Origin: Haloferax marisrubri
GTDB lineage: Archaea; Halobacteriota; Halobacteria; Halobacteriales; Haloferacaceae
NCBI RefSeq assembly: GCF_001469875.2
Contig: NZ_LOPW02000017.1
Location: forward strand, 1-64,000
Direction of reading: 5' to 3'
Length of the DNA stretch: 64,000 nt
Part shown: positions 57,929 through 64,000 of the stretch, piece by piece
Layout of the letters: every line of letters starts with the position of its first letter
Numbering within the stretch: position 1 is the stretch's first letter
The notes under the pieces: model-generated
The model's database searches: none
Seen by the model: the letters and a program-made list of their open reading frames with translations, nothing else
What the model was told of the DNA's origin: nothing
Position numbers and translations under genes: made by a program

Positions 57929-58163
57929 GCGAAGCAAAGGAGAGTCTAAAGCTCGAAGCACGACCGGAGGGAGTGCTTCGGTGTTTCCGTCACGATTAGT
58001 GCCGGAAACTCGTGGCCGCGCGTAGCGCGGACACGGTGCTTCCGTCACGACTGAGCGAAGCGAAGGAGTTGCGGAAGTCAGTGAGACGAACGAAGTGAGT
58101 CTCACGCGATTTCCGTCACGATTAGTGCCTGAAACTCGTGGCCGGGTGTAACCCGGACACGGT
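57911..58163. repeat. Palindrome-rich repeat cluster downstream of purH
   Basis: The cluster begins in the last purH codons. Stems in order: GCTTTAGAC/GTCTAAAGC around a loop containing the purH stop; CGAAGCAC/GTGCTTCG; GTTTCCG/CGGAAAC; CCGCGC-GTA-GCGCGG; GCTTCCG/CGGAAGT; GTGAGAC/GTCTCAC; TTTC/GAAA; CCGGGT-GTA-ACCCGG. Two 54-bp copies (57984-58037 and 58110-58163) share most bases, but the arms of their last hairpins differ in compensating positions. CACGACTGAGCGAAGC occurs twice, in the loops of the first and fifth stems. Confidence 0.7.
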
Positions 58164-58195
58164 TTGAGACGCCCCGAGACCGTTCCCACGTCCTA

Positions 58196-58208
58196 ACACC
58201 GACGGTGT
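58196..58208. promoter_or_regulatory. Inverted repeat upstream of uspA
   Basis: ACACCG-A-CGGTGT is a perfect six-base inverted repeat with a one-base spacer, about 35 bases upstream of the ATG of the Usp gene, next to its TATA-like TTCAAGTG. Confidence 0.4.
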
Positions 58209-58241
58209 CCCTTCAAGTGTCGGCGAGACGAACACAGAGAT

Positions 58242-58667
58242 ATGTACGAAGATATCCTGGTGCCGACTGACGGGAGCGAGGGAACGATGCAAGCAATCGA
58301 GCACGCGCTCGAACTCGCCGGGGCGGAGTCGACGGTCCACGTACTGTCGGTCGTCGACCAGCGGGTCTACCTCGCCGCCGGCGGCGACCAGCAAGACGCC
58401 GTCATCCAGTCGCTCCGCGACGACGCGGTACAGGCGGTCGAGCGGTGCGCCGAGAAGTGCGAGGGGAAGGCCTCGTCGACGACGGCGGTCCGAGACGGCG
58501 TGCCCCACCGAGTCATCCTCGACTACGCCGACGAACACGACATCGACGTGGTCGTGATGGGGACCCACGGGCGGACCGGCCGCGACAAACTCACCTCGCT
58601 CGGGAGCGTCACGGAGCGCGTCATCGAGAACGCGAAGCGACCGGTGCTCGTCGTTCATATCGACTGA
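58242..58667 (+). CDS. Universal stress protein (UspA family)
   Basis: 141 residues, one domain. The start MYEDILVPTDGSEGTMQAIEHALELA is typical. The ATP-binding pattern G-2x-G-9x-G(S/T) is visible as GTHGRTGRDKLTSLGSVTERV, so this is an ATP-binding Usp, unlike the Usp-like halves fused to MnhE and the APC transporter here. Cytoplasmic, probably a dimer. The ATG is about 28 bases after the TATA-like element, so leaderless. Confidence 0.93.
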   Translation: MYEDILVPTDGSEGTMQAIEHALELAGAESTVHVLSVVDQRVYLAAGGDQQDAVIQSLRDDAVQAVERCAEKCEGKASSTTAVRDGVPHRVILDYADEHDIDVVVMGTHGRTGRDKLTSLGSVTERVIENAKRPVLVVHID

Positions 58668-58793
58668 GCGCGGCGCTATCGAGCGGGTATCGGAGCGTCG
58701 GCGGCGGCCACCGGGGGTGACCCCGGCCGGCGTCGTGTCGCAGGAGTGACGTGGAGCGTTAGGCCTAAGCCCACCGTCCGGTTTCTCACGCGT

Positions 58794-61262
58794 ATGGAGT
58801 ACCACGAGGCGGTGAACTTCCTTTTCGACCTCCGGCGGTTTCAGGTCAAGCCGGGGACTGAGTCGATTCAGCGGTTGCTCTCTCACCTCGGCGACCCCTA
58901 CGAAGACGTGTCGTTCGTGCAGGTCGCGGGGTCGAACGGCAAAGGAAGCACCGCCCGGATGGTCGACGCGATGCTGCGCGAGTCGGGCGCGCACGTCGGC
59001 CTCTACACCTCGCCGCACTTCGACGACGTGCGGGAGCGAATCCGCGTCGACGGCCGGAAGATTCCGAAGTCCGCGCTGTCGGCGTTCGTGGCCGAAGCCA
59101 AGCCGTACCTCGTCGAGCGGGCCGCCGACGGCGAGCCGCTGACCTTCTTCGAGACCGTGACCGCGCTCGCGCTGTGGTACTTCGACCGCGCGGACGTGGA
59201 CGTGGCGGTCCTCGAAGTCGGGATGGGCGGCGAACTCGACGCGACGAGCGCCGTCGACCCAATCGCCAGCGCCGTCACCAACGTCTCGCTCGAACACACC
59301 GCCGTCCTCGGCGACACCGTCGCGGAAATCGCGAAGACGAAAGCCGCCGTCGCGCCCGCCGACGCGCCGCTCGTGACCGGGACGACCGGCGAGGCGCTGT
59401 CGGTCATCCGCGAGGAGGTCGGCGACGTGTTGACCGTCGGCGACGCCGACTCAGACGCCGACGTTCGCGCCTCCTACGGCGGCCGCGTCAACCACCAGGA
59501 GGCCGCCGTCACCGTCGAGACCGACGCCGAGGCGCTCGACGTTCGAATCCCGCTTTTGGGCGCGTATCAGGCACGAAACGCCGGTATCGCCGTCTCGCTC
59601 GCCCGACAGGTCCGCCCGGACATCGGCGAAGAGGCGATTCACCGCGGCCTCCGAAACGCCCACTGGCCGGGTCGCTTCGAGGTCATGGGCACGGAGCCGA
59701 CGGTCGTCCTCGACGGCGCGCACAACCCCGACGCCTGCGCGCAGGTCGCCACCGTCCTCGACGAGTTCGACTACAACGACCTCCACCTCGTCTACGGCGC
59801 GATGCACGACAAGGACCACGGCGAGATGGTCGGGGCGCTCCCGGAGGTCGCGTCCGTCGTCACCTGCAAGGCAGACATCTCGCGCGGCGAAGACCCCGAG
59901 ATACTGTCGTCCGTTTTCGAGCGACTCGACGGCCCCGCAGTCGAGACCGGCGGCGCGGTCGCCTCGGCGCTCGAACAGGCGCGCGCCCGCGCCGACCCCG
60001 ACGACTGCGTGCTCGTCGTCGGCTCGCTGTACGTCGTCGCCGAGGCGCGAACCACGTGGACGCGGGCGGTCGTCCCGAAGGCCCACCGCACTCTCGACGA
60101 CGCCCGTCGGACCCTCGCCCGCGCGAACGTCGCCGACGCCGCCGACCGGTGCGAGCGCGCGAAGCGGGCGGTCAACCGAACGGTCCACACCCGCGTCCAG
60201 CGCCGACAGGCCCGGGTTCTCCGCGAGGAACTGCTGTCCGTCGGCGGCGACTGCGCCGTCTCGGGCCACGAGTTCGGCGGCGAACTCGTCGACGTGGTCC
60301 TGACCGGGACGCTCGACCAGTTCGAACGGCTGACGGCGAGCCTCGAAGACCGGCCGTACGCGCTCGCGGGGGTCGCCGAGGAGATTCGCGAGACGCTCGA
60401 GTTCGGTGCAGGCGGCGACGACACCGACGACTACCCGTGGGACGACGGCACAGCGGTCATGGGTATCCTGAACGTGACGCCGAACAGTTTCCACGACGGC
60501 GGGGAGTTCTACGACATCGACGACGCCGTCGAGCAGGCGCGGGCGATGGTCGACGCCGGCGTCGACATCATCGACGTGGGCGGCGAGAGCACCCGCCCCG
60601 GCGCTGACGAGGTCCCGGTCGACGAAGAGATTCGCCGCGTCGCGCCCGTCATCGAGGCGATTGCCGACCTCGACGTGCTCGTCTCCGTGGACACCCGCAA
60701 GGCGGCCGTCGGCGAGGCCGCCCTCGACGCCGGCGCGGACATCCTCAACGACGTGACCGGCCTCGAAGACCCCGAGATGCGCTTCCTCGCGGCCGAGCGC
60801 GACGCGCCGGTCATCGTGATGCACAGCATCGACGCGCCGGTCGACCCCGACCGCGAAGTCGACTACGACGACGTGGTCGAGGACGTTATCGACGAACTGA
60901 CCGAACTGGTGTTGCTCGCCGAGAAGGCGGGCATCCCGCGGCGGAACATCATCGTCGACCCCGGTCTCGGCTTCGGGAAGTCGAAGGCCGAGAACTTCGA
61001 ACTCCTCGGGCGCACCGACGAGTTCGCCGCGCTCGGCTGTCCGATTCTCGTCGGCCACTCCCACAAGTCGATGTTCTCGCTCGTCGGCGAGGAGCCCGGC
61101 GACAACCTCGCGGCGACCGTCGCGGGCACGGCCATCGCCGCCGACCGCGGGGCCGACATCGTCCGCGTCCACGACGTGCCGGAGAACGTCGCGGCCGTGA
61201 ACGTCGCGCTCGCCTCGCGGGACCCGAGTCGGTTCGAAGACGGCTCCGAGCGCGAGGACTGA
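58794..61262 (+). CDS. folCP: Folylpolyglutamate/dihydrofolate synthase fused to dihydropteroate synthase
   Basis: 822 residues. N-terminal FolC (1-420): VQVAGSNGKGSTARMVDAML, GLYTSPHFDDVRERIRVDG, VLDGAHNPDACAQV. Middle linker of about 130 residues (TLDDARRTLARANVADAADRCERAKRAVNRTVHTRVQRR). C-terminal FolP (about 550-815): MGILNVTPNSFHDGGEF, DIIDVGGESTRPGADEV, SVDTRKAAV, NDVTGLEDPEMR, VDPGLGFGKSKAENFELLGR, VGHSHKSMF. The fusion is a haloarchaeal feature and links pterin condensation to glutamylation. The folate made is used by transformylases such as PurN-PurH upstream. The start is MEYHEAVNFLF. Confidence 0.95.
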   Translation: MEYHEAVNFLFDLRRFQVKPGTESIQRLLSHLGDPYEDVSFVQVAGSNGKGSTARMVDAMLRESGAHVGLYTSPHFDDVRERIRVDGRKIPKSALSAFVAEAKPYLVERAADGEPLTFFETVTALALWYFDRADVDVAVLEVGMGGELDATSAVDPIASAVTNVSLEHTAVLGDTVAEIAKTKAAVAPADAPLVTGTTGEALSVIREEVGDVLTVGDADSDADVRASYGGRVNHQEAAVTVETDAEALDVRIPLLGAYQARNAGIAVSLARQVRPDIGEEAIHRGLRNAHWPGRFEVMGTEPTVVLDGAHNPDACAQVATVLDEFDYNDLHLVYGAMHDKDHGEMVGALPEVASVVTCKADISRGEDPEILSSVFERLDGPAVETGGAVASALEQARARADPDDCVLVVGSLYVVAEARTTWTRAVVPKAHRTLDDARRTLARANVADAADRCERAKRAVNRTVHTRVQRRQARVLREELLSVGGDCAVSGHEFGGELVDVVLTGTLDQFERLTASLEDRPYALAGVAEEIRETLEFGAGGDDTDDYPWDDGTAVMGILNVTPNSFHDGGEFYDIDDAVEQARAMVDAGVDIIDVGGESTRPGADEVPVDEEIRRVAPVIEAIADLDVLVSVDTRKAAVGEAALDAGADILNDVTGLEDPEMRFLAAERDAPVIVMHSIDAPVDPDREVDYDDVVEDVIDELTELVLLAEKAGIPRRNIIVDPGLGFGKSKAENFELLGRTDEFAALGCPILVGHSHKSMFSLVGEEPGDNLAATVAGTAIAADRGADIVRVHDVPENVAAVNVALASRDPSRFEDGSERED

Positions 61263-61328
61263 GAACCGACGCCCGGCGCGTCGGGGTGAAACCGATGTTT
61301 TTCTGCGCCGAGTGCCTACCCCCACCTC

Positions 61329-62081
61329 GTGTGCACACTCATCCTCGCGTGGCGGGTGTTCGAGGACGCGCCGGTCGTCGTCGCCGCCAACCGCGACGAG
61401 CAACTCGGCAGGCCCGCCGAACCGCCCCGGCGGTGGGAAAACGGCGACGGCCCGGCAGTCGTCGCTCCGCGGGACGCCGAGGCCGGCGGCACGTGGGTCG
61501 GCTACAACGACGCCGGCGTCTTCGTCGGCATCACCAACCGCTGGGTCGAGGTCGCGGGCGGCGGCGAGCGCTCCCGAGGCCACCTCGTCCGCGACGCGCT
61601 CCGCCGCGAGACCGCCGAAGACGCCGCCCGGTTCGTCGAGCGGGCGGTCGAGGACCACACCTACGACGGCTTCAACCTCGTCGTCGCCGACGAGAACGCC
61701 GCGCTGTTCCTCGAGTGGGACGGGAGCCTGTCGGTTCGGAACTTCGACCCGGGCGTCCGCGTCGTCGTCAACGTCGGCACGCCCGATTCGTGGTTCGTCC
61801 CCGAGCGGCGCCCCGAAGTAGGCGAGACGCAGGCCGACAACGCCCGGCGGCTGGAGGAGGCACTTCAGCCCGAGCCGAGCGAGTCGGTGACGGCGTGGCG
61901 CGAGCGGGCGAAGGCGGCGCTGGGCGACCACGACTTCGGCGTCTGCGTCCACGACCCGGAGGGTCGGTTCGGCACGCGCTCGTCGTCGGTCATCACGCTC
62001 GGCGAGGCGGAATTCGCGTACGAATTCGCCGACGGCCCGCCGTGTCAGACCGCCTTCGAACCGGTCGAACGTCAGGATTAA
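61329..62081 (+). CDS. NRDE (TANGO2-like) family protein
   Basis: 250 residues. MCTLILAWRVFEDAPVVVAANRDEQLGRPAEPPRRW matches the NRDE/TANGO2 family, in which NRDE names the motif; an N-terminal Cys2 after the initiator Met is like an Ntn-hydrolase nucleophile. Later GTWVGYNDAGVFVGITNRW and RGHLVRDAL are family blocks. Its function is uncertain, with proposals ranging from acyl-hydrolysis to heme handling. The start is GTG: GTTTTTCTGC (about 61294-61303) is a TATA-like box at leaderless distance. Confidence 0.88.
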   Translation: MCTLILAWRVFEDAPVVVAANRDEQLGRPAEPPRRWENGDGPAVVAPRDAEAGGTWVGYNDAGVFVGITNRWVEVAGGGERSRGHLVRDALRRETAEDAARFVERAVEDHTYDGFNLVVADENAALFLEWDGSLSVRNFDPGVRVVVNVGTPDSWFVPERRPEVGETQADNARRLEEALQPEPSESVTAWRERAKAALGDHDFGVCVHDPEGRFGTRSSSVITLGEAEFAYEFADGPPCQTAFEPVERQD

Positions 62082-62106
62082 ACCGCTCGCACGACGTGTA
62101 CGTGGT

Positions 62107-62460
62107 ATGAGCGCGAGCGAAGCCGAGCAAGACCTTTCTTCCGACGAGCACGCGGGACTGGAACTCATCCGCGAGTCGGGCGGCATCCACCAGAGCGACT
62201 TCTGGAAAGAACTCGACATCTCCTCCCGGAAGGGGAGCCGCATCGCCGAGGTGCTGGAGTCGCTCGGTCTCATCAAGCGGACCGAGACCGTCTACAACGG
62301 CCACACCACCTACTACCTCGAACCCGCCGCGCGCGACCTCGACTTCTCGATGCTGATGGCGGGCGACATGCTCTCGCCGCTCATCGGTGAAGAGGAGATT
62401 AACGCCAACAGCAACGCCTTCTCGCAGTGGCTCATGAACCTCGCCTACGAGGAGTACTGA
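62107..62460 (+). CDS. Winged-helix (MarR/ArsR-like) protein
   Basis: 117 residues. The winged-helix region is HAGLELIRESGGIHQSDFWKELDISSRKGSRIAEVLESLGLIKRTETVYNGHTTYYLEP (about 14-75), as in transcription factors that read a single HTH. The C-terminal 40 residues (LDFSMLMAGDMLSPLIGEEEINANSNAFSQWLMNLAYEEY) have no ligand-domain resemblance. It may act as a DNA-binding regulator or as a factor in another complex. GATTAAACC (about 62076-62084) is a TATA-like box 27 bases before the ATG. Confidence 0.82.
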   Translation: MSASEAEQDLSSDEHAGLELIRESGGIHQSDFWKELDISSRKGSRIAEVLESLGLIKRTETVYNGHTTYYLEPAARDLDFSMLMAGDMLSPLIGEEEINANSNAFSQWLMNLAYEEY

Positions 62461-62658
62461 GCCGCCCGCAGTCTCTCTGTGGCTCGATAGACGACCGCTT
62501 TCCCGATTCTGTTTCGGTTTTTGTTTTTCCCGTTCCCGCCTCGGTTTCCGGCCGCGAGCGACGCGACCGCTCCCCGTCACGTCCGAGACGACGGCGCGGT
62601 CGCTCGCCGGGCGGGGGTCGGAGAAGAACGCGCGAGAAGGGAAACCGCGGGACGCGGC

Positions 62659-63417
62659 TTACTCTTCGGACTGTTCGTCGTCCTCGGTCGCCAACAGGTC
62701 GTTGGCTTCGAGGTAGCTCTCGATTTCGTCGTTAGACAGTTCGACGAAGCGTTCGGTCTCCGCGGAGACAGTCGCCACGTCGACGCCGTCGGGCGCGGTG
62801 CCCTCCTCGCTGGTCGAGGCGATGGCTTCGAGCGCGAGTTCGATGCCCTCGTCGAGGGTCAGGTCCTCGCGGAAGTTCTCTTCGAGGTGCTCTTGGTGGT
62901 CGCCGCGGTCGGCCCCGATGGAGACGGCCTTCCACTCGTAGGGGGTCCCCGAGGGGTCCGTCTCGTAGAGGCGGGGCGTGCCGTTTTCGACGCCGCCGAT
63001 GAGGAGCGCGACGCCGAACGGGCGCGCGCCACCGACCTGCGTGTACTGCTGGATGTGGTCGGTGACTTCCTTGGTCAGCGTCTCGATGCCGATGGGTTCG
63101 CCGTAGCGGAGGCGGTTGACCTGCGACTGGCGGCGGGCGAAGTCGATGAGCTGGCGGGCGTCGGCGACGTGGCCGGCGCTCGCGATGCCGATGTGGTCGT
63201 CCGCCTTGTGAATCTTCTCGACGCTCGTCGGTTCCATCAGCGGCGAGCGAGAGCGCTTGTCCGCCGCGAGGACGACGCCCTCGGGCGTTCGCACGCCGAT
63301 GCTCGCGGTGCCGCGCTTGACGGCCTCACGAGCGTATTCGACCTGATAGAGTCGACCATCCGGCGAGAAGATCGTAATCCCGCGGTCGTACGCCTGTTGT
63401 TGCGCTTGTCCCTGCAT
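62659..63417 (-). CDS. psmA1: 20S proteasome alpha subunit (alpha-1)
   Basis: 252 residues. The proteasome alpha signature AYDRGITIFSPDGRLYQVEYAREAVKRG is at the N-terminus, and it has the KHxDHIG-like and GGxRPFGVALLIGG blocks (GGARPFGVALLIGGVENGTPRLYETDPSGTPYEWKAVSIG). The C-terminal acidic tail (ATEDDEQSEE) follows. I recognise the sequence as the alpha-1 protein of Haloferax. The seven-membered ring gates the beta proteolytic chamber. It follows the RNase P Pop5 gene at six bases, so both are in one operon, a classical archaeal arrangement. Confidence 0.97.
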   Translation of the reverse strand: MQGQAQQQAYDRGITIFSPDGRLYQVEYAREAVKRGTASIGVRTPEGVVLAADKRSRSPLMEPTSVEKIHKADDHIGIASAGHVADARQLIDFARRQSQVNRLRYGEPIGIETLTKEVTDHIQQYTQVGGARPFGVALLIGGVENGTPRLYETDPSGTPYEWKAVSIGADRGDHQEHLEENFREDLTLDEGIELALEAIASTSEEGTAPDGVDVATVSAETERFVELSNDEIESYLEANDLLATEDDEQSEE

Positions 63418-63423
63418 GGAATA

Positions 63424-63903
63424 TCACTCGAAATCGAGTTGCGTCGCGCCCGTGAACCCGTCCGAGCCGCCGACGTCCAAGAGTGAGTCGCGGACGACAG
63501 CGGTTCGGGATTCGTTCTCGAACACGACGGTTCTCTCCTCAGAAATTCCGGCCCGGCCGTGTAAATACCTTTCCGAACAGGCACGCACTGTCCCTGAGAC
63601 GCCTCGCACTCTCACCCCGACGGGGTCGCCGCCGACGGCGTCGATGCAGGCGAGCGCGGCCCGGGCGTCTTCGACGTGACCGCGCCGGGCGCGGACGATG
63701 GTCTCGGCGATGCCGTCGGCGTAGTCGAACCCGAGGACGGTCAGGTCGGCGTCGGCGCTCCCGGCGTCGCCGTAGAGGTTCTGGGCGGCGTACCAGAGTT
63801 CGCGCTGGAACGGCCCGCGGGCGAGGTCGGCGTCGGGCCACGTCTCGATTTCGACGGCGAGGTAGCGTCGTCGCGGCCGGAGGTGTTTGGGCAGGTGTTT
63901 CAT
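63424..63903 (-). CDS. rnp2: Ribonuclease P protein component 2 (Pop5/Rnp2)
   Basis: 159 residues. Archaeal Pop5 features are KHLPKHLRPRRRYLAVEIE at the start and QRELWYAAQNLYGDAGSADADLTVLGFDYADG with the RRM-like alpha/beta fold, then VRARRGHVEDARAALACIDAVGG. It binds the specificity/catalytic domain junction of RNase P RNA with Rpp30 and aids tRNA 5' maturation. The C-terminal 45 residues (VRACSERYLHGRAG..) extend past the bacterial-sized core. It is cotranscribed with the proteasome alpha gene. Confidence 0.93.
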   Translation of the reverse strand: MKHLPKHLRPRRRYLAVEIETWPDADLARGPFQRELWYAAQNLYGDAGSADADLTVLGFDYADGIAETIVRARRGHVEDARAALACIDAVGGDPVGVRVRGVSGTVRACSERYLHGRAGISEERTVVFENESRTAVVRDSLLDVGGSDGFTGATQLDFE

Positions 63904-63912
63904 CGGCTCAGC

Positions 63913-64000
63913 TCACTCGTCGGGGTTCGGCGCTCGCTCGGCGACGAGGACGCCCACCTGCTCGTGGACGGACTCGACGGCCGTGAGGACGAACCCGGCG
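63913..64000 (-). CDS. C-terminal end of an unidentified protein (partial)
   Basis: Only the last 28 codons and stop are inside the window: AGFVLTAVESVHEQVGVLVAE.., ending NPDE. The frame is open to the window edge. It ends nine bases before the Pop5 start, so it is the upstream gene of the same operon. By archaeal gene order it could be RNase P component 3 (Rpp30) or an associated protein, but the visible residues do not show which. Confidence 0.6.
   Translation of the reverse strand, partial: AGFVLTAVESVHEQVGVLVAERAPNPDE

Noticed and set aside
57911..58163. CRISPR array
   Set aside because: Only two long copies, unequal spacers that themselves contain related palindromes, and no cas gene in the window.
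57392..58189. 265-codon minus frame containing two copies of the peptide RPRVSGTNRDGN
   Set aside because: The repeated peptide results from the DNA repeats after purH and the frame continues antisense into purH; not a gene.
59451..62276. 941-codon minus frame opposite folCP
   Set aside because: Shadow frame; the + strand carries all FolC and FolP motifs.

Overview
This window is chromosomal DNA of a haloarchaeon, almost certainly Haloferax (H. volcanii or a very close relative). Base composition is GC-rich, the proteins are acidic, most genes are leaderless with a TATA-like box about 27 bases before the start codon, and several proteins are recognisable (20S proteasome alpha-1, GfcR, the 357-residue glucose dehydrogenase, the FolC-FolP fusion, PilB/PilC type IV pilus pair). 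The species call rests on recalled protein sequences, not on a search. I found no tRNA, rRNA, CRISPR array or insertion sequence.

Layout. 0-4.5 kb: PilB-PilC pilus motor pair and a membrane protein. 4.5-13.4 kb: small enzymes, two metallo-beta-lactamase proteins, a J-domain membrane protein with an RS-like linker, RpoL, HisF, a quinone oxidoreductase, and a probable structured non-coding RNA at about 6.50-6.65 kb. 13.4-21.5 kb: PurL, a CBS protein, a PHP/asparagine-synthase-like pair, a Nudix hydrolase, a TFB transcription factor and GatC-GatA. 21.6-44.7 kb: an ion and solute homeostasis island with two TrkH channels, four TrkA-type proteins, two APC permeases (one fused to Usp-like domains), a nine-gene Mrp-type Na+/H+ antiporter operon ending in a hairpin-plus-T6 terminator, and an Lrp-type regulator; a block of unrelated genes including CoaBC lies inside it. 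44.7-52.6 kb: an AT-rich island, a gene preceded by a coupled 22-codon ORF, Hpt, a DJ-1 protein, a zinc/HTH regulator, a nucleotidyltransferase, Dph6, two tandem PAPS-reductase-like paralogues and a glutaredoxin. 52.7-58.2 kb: GfcR-Gdh and the divergent purB / purN-purH genes. 58.2-64 kb: UspA, FolCP, a TANGO2-like protein, a winged-helix protein, proteasome alpha and RNase P Pop5.

The most unusual signals are palindromic. (1) A 45-bp in-frame segment inside purH is built of two 7-3-7 hairpins that differ by compensating changes, and it lies between near-identical DVG-coding repeats. (2) A palindrome-dense cluster directly after purH contains two 54-bp copies whose terminal hairpin arms differ by compensating changes. 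(3) Four consecutive hairpins behind a clean TATA box at 6.5 kb look like an undescribed RNA gene. (4) A near-identical 15-bp motif lies upstream of purL and between purB and purH and is a candidate purine operator.
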